In this document: positions 41,182 to 50,166 of the stretch, piece after piece
How positions within the stretch are numbered: the stretch's first letter is position 1
How the letters are laid out: every line of letters starts with the position of its first letter
Source: Phycisphaeraceae bacterium
GTDB taxonomy: Bacteria > Planctomycetota > Phycisphaerae > Phycisphaerales > UBA1924
Direction of reading: 5' to 3'
Assembly (NCBI GenBank): GCA_023898685.1
Contig: CP060234.1
Location: 1,984,001-2,048,000 of the forward strand
DNA length: 64,000 nucleotides
The notes under the pieces: generated by a model
Databases searched by the model: none
What the model was told of the DNA's origin: nothing
Seen by the model: the letters and a program-made list of their open reading frames with translations, nothing else
Made by a program: the position numbers and the translations under genes

Positions 41182-42987
41182 GTGAGTTCCCGATCCGTCT
41201 ATCTCGAAACCTTCGGCTGCCAGATGAACGAGCTCGATTCCGAGCTCGTCGTGGGCCAGCTCGCCTCTCTGGGCTACCGCTTCACCACCGACGCCGACCG
41301 GGCCGACGTCGTGCTCTACAACACCTGCTCGGTCCGCGAGCACGCCGAGCAGAAGGTCTGGAGCCGCCTGGGCGAGATGAAAAAGGCCAAGCGGGCCCGC
41401 CCCGGGCTGGTCGTGGGCGTGCTGGGCTGCATGGCCGAGCGAGACGGCACGGCGATGGTTGAGCGAATGCCGGTCGTCGACGTCCTCTGCGGCCCGGGCG
41501 AGCTCGACAAGCTGCCGACGCTGCTCGACAACGCGGTGCGGACGCGGTTGTCGCTGACCGGCGAGGGCGCGGACGGGAGGAGCCCCGAGCGTGCGCGATG
41601 GGCCGGCAGTCCATCCGACGTTCGGCCCGTCGCTCACGCTCCGGGCTCCTTGAGTGCAACAAAGCTCGCCCAGACCAGCGCCCGCCAGTTCGCCCTCCAG
41701 GGCAACACCTCCCGCCGCAGCGCCACGCTCGCCGCCGCGGCCGACTCGCTCGAGATGCTCGACCTCAACCGGTCGATCTCGCCGGCGGACCCGGCTCTCA
41801 CGACGGGGGGTGAAAAGAAGTTCAGCGCCTACGTCCGCATCACGCGGGGCTGCAACAAGTTCTGCACCTACTGCGTCGTGCCCTTCACCCGCGGGGCCGA
41901 GGTCCACCGCCCGCCCGATCACATCGTCGACGAGTGCAAGGGCCTCGCTGACGCGGGCGTGATCGAGATCACCCTGCTGGGCCAGACCGTCAACCACTAC
42001 CGCTTCGAGCACGGCGCGGCCGTGGCGGTCAACGGGGTGACCCAGCCCCAGAAGGGCCGGAGCTACAAGGGCGGGCACCGGCGCGACCCCTTCGCGGGCG
42101 ACCGCGTCACGACCTTCGCCGACCTGCTCGCGCGGATCCACGACGAGATCCGCGCGATCCAGCGCCTGCGGTTCGTGACCAGCTACCCACGCGACTTCGG
42201 CGACGACGTGCTCGAGGTCATCCGCGATCACCCGCGCATCTGCCGCTACGTCCACGTCCCGGCGCAGACGGGCTCGGACCGCATGCTCGGCATGATGAAC
42301 CGGGGCTACACGATCTCCGAGTACGACGAGTTCATCGCCCGGTGCCGCGAGCACCTCGACCAGCCCGAGATCGGGCGCCCGCTCATGCTGTCTGGCGACA
42401 TCATCGTGGGTTTCCCGACCGAGACCGACGCCGACTTCGACGCGACGGTCGCCCTGCTCGAGCGGACGCGGTACAAGAACTGCTTCATCTTCAAGTACTC
42501 GCCTCGCCCGGGCACCGTCGCCTATGACAAGATCCCCGACGACGTCCCCGAGTCGGTGAAGCGCGAACGGAACAACCGCCTGCTCGCCGTCCAGGCGGGA
42601 ATCTCCGACGCGATCAGCCGCGAGCAGGTCGGGCGTGAGTTCGACGTGCTCTTCGAGGGTCTGAGCCGGGCGGAGCGGAAGAAGCGGGGCACCGACGTCA
42701 AGCCCGGGACGGGGATGGTGTCGCTGACGGTGAGCGCCGCGGGGGCGTCAGCCGTTGGGTGCCACGACTCGCCGTCCGCGGCACAGTCGTGCGGCGCTGC
42801 GGCGCCTTCGGCGATCGACGGCACCCTCGAAGCCGAACCGGTCCAACTCGCCGGGCGCACCGACGGCGACCTGATCGTTCACGTCGACGTGCCGGGCGAC
42901 GCAGAGTCGCTGATCGGCACCATCCGCCGCGTGCGGATCACCGGCGGCGGGGGGTTGAGCCTGACGGGCGAACTCACGGATCCTTGA
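41182..42987 (+). CDS. miaB: tRNA-2-methylthio-N6-dimethylallyladenosine synthase MiaB, enlarged by repeats
   Basis: A 601-residue radical-SAM methylthiotransferase; usual MiaB is about 450-480. The N-terminal cluster ligands are in TFGCQMNELDSE, YNTCSVRE and LGCMAERD. The radical-SAM site is ITRGCNKFCTYCVVPFTRG. The late segment IIVGFPTETDADF is conserved. It adds a methylthio group to i6A37 in tRNA. The gene starts at GTG 41182. Two interspersed repeats lie in frame: family C (41578-41650, giving a region between the N-terminal domain and the radical-SAM core) and family A (42757-42791, in the C-terminal TRAM region). A further insertion of about 25 residues follows the GQTVNHYR motif (NGVTQPQKGRSYKGG). 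Confidence 0.95.
   Translation: MSSRSVYLETFGCQMNELDSELVVGQLASLGYRFTTDADRADVVLYNTCSVREHAEQKVWSRLGEMKKAKRARPGLVVGVLGCMAERDGTAMVERMPVVDVLCGPGELDKLPTLLDNAVRTRLSLTGEGADGRSPERARWAGSPSDVRPVAHAPGSLSATKLAQTSARQFALQGNTSRRSATLAAAADSLEMLDLNRSISPADPALTTGGEKKFSAYVRITRGCNKFCTYCVVPFTRGAEVHRPPDHIVDECKGLADAGVIEITLLGQTVNHYRFEHGAAVAVNGVTQPQKGRSYKGGHRRDPFAGDRVTTFADLLARIHDEIRAIQRLRFVTSYPRDFGDDVLEVIRDHPRICRYVHVPAQTGSDRMLGMMNRGYTISEYDEFIARCREHLDQPEIGRPLMLSGDIIVGFPTETDADFDATVALLERTRYKNCFIFKYSPRPGTVAYDKIPDDVPESVKRERNNRLLAVQAGISDAISREQVGREFDVLFEGLSRAERKKRGTDVKPGTGMVSLTVSAAGASAVGCHDSPSAAQSCGAAAPSAIDGTLEAEPVQLAGRTDGDLIVHVDVPGDAESLIGTIRRVRITGGGGLSLTGELTDP
41578..41650. repeat. Palindromic repeat, family C copy inside miaB
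   Basis: AGGAGCCCCGAGCGTGCG at 41578 and its near-inverse ending CGCTCCGGGCTCCT at 41650 form an inverted repeat of about 27 nt with three mismatches. It is translated in frame as part of MiaB. Confidence 0.8.
42757..42791. repeat. REP-like hairpin, family A single arm inside miaB
   Basis: A single 35-nt arm beginning GGGTGCCAC with CACGACT (42763-42769) pairing AGTCGTG (42785-42791). It is translated in frame near the MiaB C-terminus. One core pair is lost. Confidence 0.75.
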
Positions 42988-43123
42988 CACGACCCCCGGA
43001 CGCCGACGCAGAGTTTTCGAAGCGTCGGATTGCTCTGGGCGCTGCGTCGTGCCGGCCACTCACCACCGGACCCGGGCCAGCGACATACGCTCCGGCAGTT
43101 CAGGACACGACCAAGGACCCCCC

Positions 43124-43381
43124 ATGCCCGACCACCACGCCCACGAAGTCATGCAGTTGATGGCCGACACCGGCGACACCTACACACGCGAGTCGTTCGC
43201 CCGGTCCCTCGCCGACCACTTCGGCCCGGACGCCCGGTTCTGCTCCTGCTGCCAGGCCGGCATGTCATCCGACGACCTGCTCGTGTTCCTGTTCGACCGC
43301 GGCAAGCTCTCGGGTGAGATCGATGGGACGTTCCGGCTGGGCCGGCTCGGGCATTGCGGCCACGACGATCACCACAAGTAG
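43124..43381 (+). CDS. YecH-like small metal-binding protein
   Basis: An 85-residue protein with the DUF2492/YecH pattern: EVMQLMADTGDTYTRESF, FGPDARFCSC, and SSDDLLVFLFDRGK, ending in a His/Cys-rich tail (GHCGHDDHHK). These residues could bind a metal ion. The CSCC and His clusters differ a little from the E. coli form, where the middle reads HTCS. The ATG at 43124 is chosen, as the 25 upstream residues of the in-frame GTG at 43049 have no family similarity. Function is unknown. Confidence 0.8.
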   Translation: MPDHHAHEVMQLMADTGDTYTRESFARSLADHFGPDARFCSCCQAGMSSDDLLVFLFDRGKLSGEIDGTFRLGRLGHCGHDDHHK

Positions 43382-43391
43382 GACTCGGTGC

Positions 43392-43420
43392 CCCGATCCG
43401 CCCGCAGGGCGCATCGGGTT
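43392..43420 (+). terminator. Possible terminator after the YecH-like gene
   Basis: CCCGAT (43392-43397) pairs with ATCGGG (43413-43418) around an inner CGCCC/GGGCG stem with a GCA loop and one mismatch, then TTTCGG. The T-tract is short. Confidence 0.4.
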
Positions 43421-43546
43421 TCGGATCCCGACGCGCCGGGTGCCGTGGAGACGCGCCGTTTCTCCACGAACGGCCGCCCAGAATCGTCGAGAAAACGCCG
43501 GCTCCCCAACACGCCCGAATGGTGCATCGAGTTGGGATCTCCCCGC

Positions 43547-44344
43547 TTACTCCCCACGCCTGAGCTTCAGATCGATTGCATCCGCCGGCCTCGGCTCCGC
43601 CATCCACACCGCCGTGCGGTACCGCAGCACCGCGGTCCCGTCCTCGCGTGCGTGCTCCGCGTGGGCCGCCCGCAGCGCCGAGATCATCTCGTCGTGCTTC
43701 GGCCCGTCCTTCGGCGCATACGACGCACTCATCGCCCGCCTGACCAGCCCCTCGACCGTCAGCACCTGCTCATACCTGAACACCTCGCACCGCACTTCGC
43801 AGAACTGCGTGTCGCCCTCGAACGGGTTCGCCCCGATCGCGTGCCGCCGCCGCGGCGCCTCGTCGTCGGCCGCGTCGTCGACCACCCGCCGGTAGACCGC
43901 CCCCAGCGGGTCATCTGTATCCACCTCGTTCCACACCAGCGCCAGCCGGCCCACCGTCCGCAGCACCCGCTTGAACTCCGCCAGCGCCGCCGGGCGATCG
44001 AACCAGTGGAACGACTGGGCGCACACAACCAGGTTCACTGATCCATCCCCGAGCCCCGTCGCTTCCGCCGAGCCTTTCTGCCAGATCATTCGCTCGTAGG
44101 GCTCGGCTTTCGCCCGCATCTTCTCGTTGGGCTCGACCGCGACGACCAGCGGCCCCTTGTCGGCGATCAGCCGCGACATGATCCCGGTACCCGCGCCCAC
44201 GTCGGCGACGGTGAGCATCGGCGGATGCCCCAGCCCCCGCAGCATCGCGGCGATGGCCTCCGCCGGGTAGGACGGCCTCGCCTTCGCGTAGTCGTCGACG
44301 CGGTTGTCGAAGCGGTGGACGGTGTCGCGCTCGGGATCAGCCAT
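43547..44344 (-). CDS. Class I SAM-dependent methyltransferase
   Basis: A 265-residue methyltransferase with motif I VADVGAGTGIMSR, the acidic motif AVEPNE and the later FHWFD and GRLALVWNE segments. This subtype is common among small-molecule (UbiE/Tam-like) methyltransferases; the substrate is unknown. The ATG at 44344 overlaps the stop of the VWA gene by eight bases (ATGGCTGA), so the two are coupled. It converges on the YecH-like gene. Confidence 0.88.
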   Translation of the reverse strand: MADPERDTVHRFDNRVDDYAKARPSYPAEAIAAMLRGLGHPPMLTVADVGAGTGIMSRLIADKGPLVVAVEPNEKMRAKAEPYERMIWQKGSAEATGLGDGSVNLVVCAQSFHWFDRPAALAEFKRVLRTVGRLALVWNEVDTDDPLGAVYRRVVDDAADDEAPRRRHAIGANPFEGDTQFCEVRCEVFRYEQVLTVEGLVRRAMSASYAPKDGPKHDEMISALRAAHAEHAREDGTAVLRYRTAVWMAEPRPADAIDLKLRRGE

Positions 44345-47300
44345 TCTTGTTCTCCCCCTCCTCAAACCTCTTCCTCGCCCGCAGCTTCGCCGCCATCAAA
44401 CCCGTCGCCTCGTCCTCGGGCTGCTTCGGCTCGGGTTTCTCCGTTGTCTTCTGTTGACCACCCGGCTCGGGCCGACCCGACCTCGCCGCCTGCCGCCTCT
44501 GCCGCAGCGCCTCCAACTCCGCCTGCTGCGCCTCGTACCGCCTCGCCCGCGCTGCCTGGCGCAGCTTGTCCGCGTCGCGCTCGCCCAGCGTCTTCGCCTT
44601 GACCTGGGCCGCGGCTTTCTTGCCCTTCACGCCCCGCAGCACCGACACGCTCCGCCCCGCTCCCGCCGCGATCCGGAGAAGCTCCGCCTCCGCCCCGCGT
44701 TCGGGCAGCAGGCGGTCCCACGCGATCCGGCGCGTCCCCACATCGAGCAGGAAAACCGCCAGCGTCCACCCCAGCAGCGCGGGCCACAGCGGGCTCTGCG
44801 TCCGCCTGGGCCTGATCGTGCTTCGGTCGAACAGCCGCTGGCTGTCCGGGCCGGTCGCGTCGAGCACCCGCCCCCCGCTCGCGTCGGCGATCTGCTTGAG
44901 CGTCTGTGTGTCCGACGCGAGGCGGGCGTATTCCGCCCCCCGCGCCACCGTCGTCCCCGCGAGCAGGGGCGGCAGCGCCCGCCCGCCCGACTGGGGCCTC
45001 GCGATCACGACGTAGTTGCCCCCCCGCAGTGCCCTCGCCTCGCCCGTATACCGCCCGGGCCCGGTCTGCCTCAGCGTGATCTGCTCGGCCTCCCCGCTCG
45101 GCCCGTACACCGACGCCGGCACGTGCAGCAGGTCGATCGGCCTCCCCTTGTCGTCCACCGCGTCGTAAACGAGCCGCACGCGTCCCGCGTCCTGCGTGAC
45201 GCGCAGCTCGCCCTTCTCCTGCCCCGTGCTCCGGCTCAGCAGGCGGGCCATCCGCGACCACATCGTCTGGTAGCCCGGCCAGTCGAGCCAGCGCGACGCC
45301 CACCGGTCCGCGTCGGACGTGAACACCGCCACCTGCCCCAGCTCGACGGGCCAGTGCGCCAGCAGCGGCTCGCCGAGCGGCGTCGCCATCGCGTAGGTGA
45401 TCGTCGGCTCCTTCCGCGCCTGCGTCAGCACCAGCCCCCGGAGCTGCGGCGGCTGGCCCAGCCCCTCAGCCAGGGGCGAGCCCGTGTCGAGCATCACCAC
45501 GTCGGTCGGCTGCTCGCGGATGAGTGGGCTCCGCGCCACCCGCACCGCCTTCAAGAACACGTCCGGCAGCACCGTCGGGTTGAGCACGTGATAGAACGCC
45601 CCATCCCCCGCCGCCGCGACCGCCTGGAGCGTGTCCAGGTCGGCCGCGTCGCCCACCGCGATCGACGAGATGCGGATGCCGTCGGCGTGCATCTCCGCGG
45701 CGAGCCCCGGCAGCGTCTGCGCGGCCTGCGATTGCCCGTCGCTGAGCAGCACGACGTGCTTGTGCTTCGCGTCGGCCTTTAGCAGTTGCTCGCGGGCCTC
45801 GCGCAGCGCGGGCCCGATGTCCGTCCCCCCGCTCGACGAGATCGAGAGCGTCTGCCTCGCGACCGCCTCCCGATCGGTCGCGGGCCCCAGCGGCACGATC
45901 ACGTCGGTCGTGTTGTTGAACGCGATCACTCCCACCATATCGTTCGGGTCGAGCGAGCGGATCGCCCTCGCCGCGGCCTCGTTCGCCACCTCCTGCTGCG
46001 AGCGCGACGAGCCCAGCACGCTCGCGCCCATCGATCCGCTCCGGTCGAGCACGATCACGATCGCCGCCTCGGGCACGACAAGCTGCTCGGGCAGATCGAG
46101 CTTGACCGGCAGCAGCGGCTCGAGTTCCGAGCCCCGCCACCCGCCGGGGCCCAGCGTGTCGGGCCCGCCGACGACAATCAGCCCCCCACCCAGCTCGCGC
46201 ACGAACGCGGAGATGTTCGCCTGCGTCCGCCCGGGCATCTGCTCGGCCGAGACGTTCTGGAGGATCAGCACGTCGTGGGCCTGGAGCCCCAGCAGGTCGT
46301 GCGGCATCGCCTCGGGCGCCACCACGTCGACCTTCAGCCCCCCGCGGCGCAGCGCCCTCGCGAGCACCGAGCGTTGGCCCAGGTCGCCCCCTGGGTCGAC
46401 CCCGTCGACCAGCAGCACCCGGCTCTCGCCCGGCGAGATCGTGAACGCCTCGCCCCGGTTGTTCTCGAGCGAGCGATCACCCACCAGCGTGCCGTCCGGC
46501 TTCACGTCGGGCTCGTAGACCGCCTCGAACCGGCTCAGCCGGCCGTCCTCGAGCGCCACGTCGAGCACCTCGACGTGCCGGCCCGGCGTGAGCTCGATCC
46601 GCTTGCCGCCCCCGGGCCCGCCCAGGTCGACCACCTGCCCCTCGCGCGTCAGGCGCAGCGTGCCGGTCGACCGCCCCGTCGAGCGGATCTCGACCCGCAG
46701 CGGCACCGTCGAGCCCCCCGGCGCCCGGGGCGGCGCGTCCAGCCGCTCGACGATCACCTCGTCGTCCACGCTGTACTTCAGGGGCACGACGTCGATCGGG
46801 ATTGAAACGCCCGACTCGCCCCCGCCGGCCGTCGCGAGCGCCGCCGCGGCCTGCACCGGGTCGGCCCCCGTCGCATTCCCGTCGCTGATCAGCACGATCC
46901 GCCCCGCCGCGTCGGGCGGCACGAGCGCCGCCGCGTGCCGGAGCGCCCCCGCGAGGTCCGAACCGTCTATCGGCGTGACGTCCATCGAGTGGTCGAGCAC
47001 GGGCGAGCGCGTCGGCGTCGCGATCGTGACCGACCGCCCGTCGAAGACGACCAGCCCGAACAGGTCGTCGGGCCCGCGCCCTTCCAGGCGGTGCTCGAAG
47101 AACGACCGAGCAAAGGCCGCGGGGTCGCCCGCGTCGTTCGCGCCGAGGTCGGCGAAGCGCCGCACGGACCCGGAGCAATCGACCACGCCGATCACCGCGA
47201 GCCGATCGGTCTCGTGCACGCTCTGGGCGCCCGCGAGCATCGCCGCGATCAGCCCGGTGAGCAGCGCCCGCGCGACGAGCGCCGTCGCGCGGCGCCACCG

Positions 47301-47396
47301 GCTCATCGCCATAAACCAGCGCAGCCCGATCACGGCCAGCGGCACGAACGCCGCCAGCGCCCACAGCCAGACGGGATGCTCGAAGCTCACGCCCAC
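44337..47396 (-). CDS. Large membrane protein with two VWA domains (BatA/aerotolerance type)
   Basis: A 1019-residue protein. The N-terminus has two membrane helices (about residues 7-27 and 38-58) as in BatA-type proteins. The first von Willebrand A domain carries DCSGS (about residue 74) and the second DRSGSMG (about residue 455), each a metal-ion-dependent adhesion site. Between them lies a glutamine-amidotransferase-like region with LLVDGVDP and VVGGPDTLGPGGW. Another membrane helix lies near residue 845 and a charged coiled-coil tail ends the protein. It starts at GTG 47396, 9 nt downstream of the DUF4175-like gene. No MoxR ATPase is adjacent. A role in envelope stress is inferred from the family. 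Confidence 0.88.
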   Translation of the reverse strand: MGVSFEHPVWLWALAAFVPLAVIGLRWFMAMSRWRRATALVARALLTGLIAAMLAGAQSVHETDRLAVIGVVDCSGSVRRFADLGANDAGDPAAFARSFFEHRLEGRGPDDLFGLVVFDGRSVTIATPTRSPVLDHSMDVTPIDGSDLAGALRHAAALVPPDAAGRIVLISDGNATGADPVQAAAALATAGGGESGVSIPIDVVPLKYSVDDEVIVERLDAPPRAPGGSTVPLRVEIRSTGRSTGTLRLTREGQVVDLGGPGGGKRIELTPGRHVEVLDVALEDGRLSRFEAVYEPDVKPDGTLVGDRSLENNRGEAFTISPGESRVLLVDGVDPGGDLGQRSVLARALRRGGLKVDVVAPEAMPHDLLGLQAHDVLILQNVSAEQMPGRTQANISAFVRELGGGLIVVGGPDTLGPGGWRGSELEPLLPVKLDLPEQLVVPEAAIVIVLDRSGSMGASVLGSSRSQQEVANEAAARAIRSLDPNDMVGVIAFNNTTDVIVPLGPATDREAVARQTLSISSSGGTDIGPALREAREQLLKADAKHKHVVLLSDGQSQAAQTLPGLAAEMHADGIRISSIAVGDAADLDTLQAVAAAGDGAFYHVLNPTVLPDVFLKAVRVARSPLIREQPTDVVMLDTGSPLAEGLGQPPQLRGLVLTQARKEPTITYAMATPLGEPLLAHWPVELGQVAVFTSDADRWASRWLDWPGYQTMWSRMARLLSRSTGQEKGELRVTQDAGRVRLVYDAVDDKGRPIDLLHVPASVYGPSGEAEQITLRQTGPGRYTGEARALRGGNYVVIARPQSGGRALPPLLAGTTVARGAEYARLASDTQTLKQIADASGGRVLDATGPDSQRLFDRSTIRPRRTQSPLWPALLGWTLAVFLLDVGTRRIAWDRLLPERGAEAELLRIAAGAGRSVSVLRGVKGKKAAAQVKAKTLGERDADKLRQAARARRYEAQQAELEALRQRRQAARSGRPEPGGQQKTTEKPEPKQPEDEATGLMAAKLRARKRFEEGENKNG

Positions 47397-47405
47397 ACCG
47401 GCAGA

Positions 47406-50105
47406 TTATCCACCGCCGCCCGACCCGTCCTTCTTCGCGTCCTCGCTCAGCGGGGCGGCGCCGGTCTCCTGCTGCTTCGCCCGCTCCTCGAGGCGCTTGA
47501 AGACGTCGCGCACGAGTTTGCGGTACCTCGACGGCACCCGCTGCTGCTCGACCGCCTGCTCGCCCGACTCGACCGCGTCGCGCAGCCGCTGGGCCGATTC
47601 GTCGCTCTTCCCCTTCCCCTCGACGGGCTTGCCCTCGGGGTTGTACCACTCCGCGAGCACCTGCTCATTGCCGTCGCTCGGCTGCTTTTCGCGGGCGTCG
47701 ACCACCTCGCTCGTCGTCTCCCAGGGCTCGGTGGGCCGCTGAGCATTCTGCCGGGCGAGTTGCTTGGCGAGGTCGCGAAGCCGCTGCTTTTCCTCGGGCG
47801 TCGCATGGTCGAGCAGGTCCTGGGCCCGCTCGCGGAGGTTCTGCGCCTCCTTCTCGGTCATCTGACGCCGCTCTTGGCGCTCCGCCATCCGCTCGAGCTC
47901 GCGCTCCAGCGCGCTCGTATCTCCATCTCCCGCTTCGCGACCCTCGGGCGAACTGGGCTTTTCGGCCTGACTGTCCGATGACCCCTCGGGCTGTTCGCCG
48001 GCGGGGCCTTCGGACCCGGCGCCCTGCTTCTGCGCTCCCGGTTGAGACGCTCCGGGCTCGTTGCCCTGAGGCGTCTTCTGGGCGTCGGGTGACTCACCGG
48101 GACGCGCGGCCTGCTGATCGCCCTCGGACGAGGGCTTGGCCCCTTCGCCCGGTTGGTCGCCGCCGGGCTGGGGCTGCTCGCTGGGTTTCTCGCCCGGTGT
48201 CCTACCGGGCTTCTCACCTGGTTTCTCACCGGGCTTTGCCCCGGGCTTCTGGCCTGGCTCTTGCCCCTGCGGCTGGGGCTGATTACCCGAGGGATTCTCG
48301 CCGGGTTGCTCCCCGGGCTGCTCTCCCGGCTTTTCACCTGGCTTCGCCCCCGGCTGTTTCTGTCCAGGCTGTTCGCCGGGCTTCTCGCCGTCTTGGCCCC
48401 GCTCATCCGGCTTGGATTCCGGCGTCGGCTGGCCCTTCTCCGATTCCTGTGTCCCCGGAGCCGTGCGCGTCGCGTCCTCCGCGCCGGGCTGGGGTGACTT
48501 CTGCTTCTCGCCCGGCTTTTCACCGGGCTTCTCACCGGGCTGCTCTCCGGGCTGCTCTCCGGGCTTGCTGCCCTGCTCAGAACCAGGCTTGGCCTGTTGA
48601 TCCTCACCAGGCTTTGCGCCCTGCCGCTCGCCCGGTTTCCGGTCGCCCTCGTCCGACGGCTTCCCGGTGTTGCTTTTCTCCTGGCTCGTCTGGTTCTGCT
48701 TGCCTTGCGTGTCCTCGCTTGGCTTGTTCGCCTCGTCCGGACGCTTGGGCTGCTGCTCCTGCGGAGGCTTCGCCGACTGATCCTCGCCCATCGGTGGATT
48801 CGGCCTCGCCTGATCCTCCTCGGGCCTCGTCTCGGGCTTCTCTCCGGTCTGCTCATCCGCGGGAGGCTCGGGCTTCCGCCCGCGCACCTGGTCGGCTGTC
48901 TCGCGCACCGCGTCCCGCATCCGTTCGATGTCCTCGCGCGTCTGCTGCTCGTGCCGGCGCTCGCGCTCTTCCTTCGCGAGCTGCTTCGCCGTGTCGCGCG
49001 CCGACGCCGGGTCGAGCCCCTCCTTCTGAAGCTCCTCCGCGACCCGGTCCTCGTTCGTCAGGTCGCCCACGAGATCGCGCATCTCCTTGGCGAGCTGATC
49101 GTCGGGGCTCTCGCCCGTATCGGGAGGCGTCGCCGCCTTGTCGAGCGACTCGGACAGCCGCTCGAGGTCCTGCGCCAGCCGCTCGCGTGCCTCGGGCGGC
49201 ATCTGGTCCGCCTGGTTCATCAGCCGGCGTGCCGCCTCGCGTGCCCGCTCCAGGTCGCCCTGCGCGAGCCCGTCGGCGAGGTCCTTCGCCGCACCCTCGG
49301 CCTCCGACCCCGCCTGCTCCGCCGCGTCGGCGATCTTCTGGTCGGTCTCGCCGTCCGCCCTCGCTTTCTCCTCGCCCCGCTCGGCCGCCTTCTCCAGCCG
49401 GTCCGCCGCCGACGAGAGTGCATCGTCCGAGTTGACCTCCCCCTTCTCGAGCCGGTCCTGGATGTCCTTCAGGTCGTTGATCGCCCCCGCCCCGAAGTCG
49501 GTCTCGCTCTCCGCGGGGGGGCGGTCGGCCTCCATTTGACTGATCGCGTCCTCGATCCGGTCACGCGCCTTCTCCCGCTCGGCGGGCGTGCTCGCGACGA
49601 ACACCGGCTCCGGCTTCAGCGGGCGATTCGGTACGAGCCACCACATCCCCGCCGCCGCGACCGCCAGCGCCAGCCCGATCGGCCACGACCGTCCGATCCG
49701 CAGCGAAGCCGCCCGCCACACCTGCACGTCCGACGCCGCGCGTTCACCATCCGCGACCGCGAGCGATGCGAACGCGCCCTCGCGGTCGGCCATCTCGACG
49801 GCGGTGGTCAGCCGGTCCTTGAGGTCGTGCACCTCATCGAGCCGCCCCGCGCCCTCGGCGATGGTCACCTTTCGGCGCGCGCCCAGCAGCACACCCGCGA
49901 CGAGCGAAACCAGCAGCAACGCAACCGGCACCGCAATCGACGCCGCTTCGCCGAACCGCCACCACTTCGCCGCGCCCACCGCGACCATCGCGGCCGCCCC
50001 GCCCACGGCGAGACCGATCCCGCCCAGGCGGAGCACGCGCGACAGCCTGATCCGTCCCGCAGCCCGCGTGGCGACGCGCGTCGATTGCAGCGGCGCGGTG
50101 GTCAT
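47406..50105 (-). CDS. DUF4175-like membrane protein with long low-complexity region
   Basis: An 899-residue protein. Three hydrophobic segments (about residues 25-45, 48-70 and 130-150) are followed by a long charged helical region rich in Glu, Arg, Lys, Gln and Ala (about residues 170-420). Then comes a 300-residue stretch of short PGEKPGE- and PGEQPGE-like repeats (about 420-720). A last helical region ends in a Gly tail. This plan is that of the DUF4175/TIGR02302-type low-complexity membrane proteins found with VWA proteins. The ATG at 50105 is used. No enzymatic motif is seen. It is the first gene of the VWA cluster. Confidence 0.75.
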   Translation of the reverse strand: MTTAPLQSTRVATRAAGRIRLSRVLRLGGIGLAVGGAAAMVAVGAAKWWRFGEAASIAVPVALLLVSLVAGVLLGARRKVTIAEGAGRLDEVHDLKDRLTTAVEMADREGAFASLAVADGERAASDVQVWRAASLRIGRSWPIGLALAVAAAGMWWLVPNRPLKPEPVFVASTPAEREKARDRIEDAISQMEADRPPAESETDFGAGAINDLKDIQDRLEKGEVNSDDALSSAADRLEKAAERGEEKARADGETDQKIADAAEQAGSEAEGAAKDLADGLAQGDLERAREAARRLMNQADQMPPEARERLAQDLERLSESLDKAATPPDTGESPDDQLAKEMRDLVGDLTNEDRVAEELQKEGLDPASARDTAKQLAKEERERRHEQQTREDIERMRDAVRETADQVRGRKPEPPADEQTGEKPETRPEEDQARPNPPMGEDQSAKPPQEQQPKRPDEANKPSEDTQGKQNQTSQEKSNTGKPSDEGDRKPGERQGAKPGEDQQAKPGSEQGSKPGEQPGEQPGEKPGEKPGEKQKSPQPGAEDATRTAPGTQESEKGQPTPESKPDERGQDGEKPGEQPGQKQPGAKPGEKPGEQPGEQPGENPSGNQPQPQGQEPGQKPGAKPGEKPGEKPGRTPGEKPSEQPQPGGDQPGEGAKPSSEGDQQAARPGESPDAQKTPQGNEPGASQPGAQKQGAGSEGPAGEQPEGSSDSQAEKPSSPEGREAGDGDTSALERELERMAERQERRQMTEKEAQNLRERAQDLLDHATPEEKQRLRDLAKQLARQNAQRPTEPWETTSEVVDAREKQPSDGNEQVLAEWYNPEGKPVEGKGKSDESAQRLRDAVESGEQAVEQQRVPSRYRKLVRDVFKRLEERAKQQETGAAPLSEDAKKDGSGGGG

Positions 50106-50166
50106 GACAGGAGATTGTATGGGCCAGCCCCGCCCCAGTTGCCGGGCGACGGGGTAGGCTTCTCCA

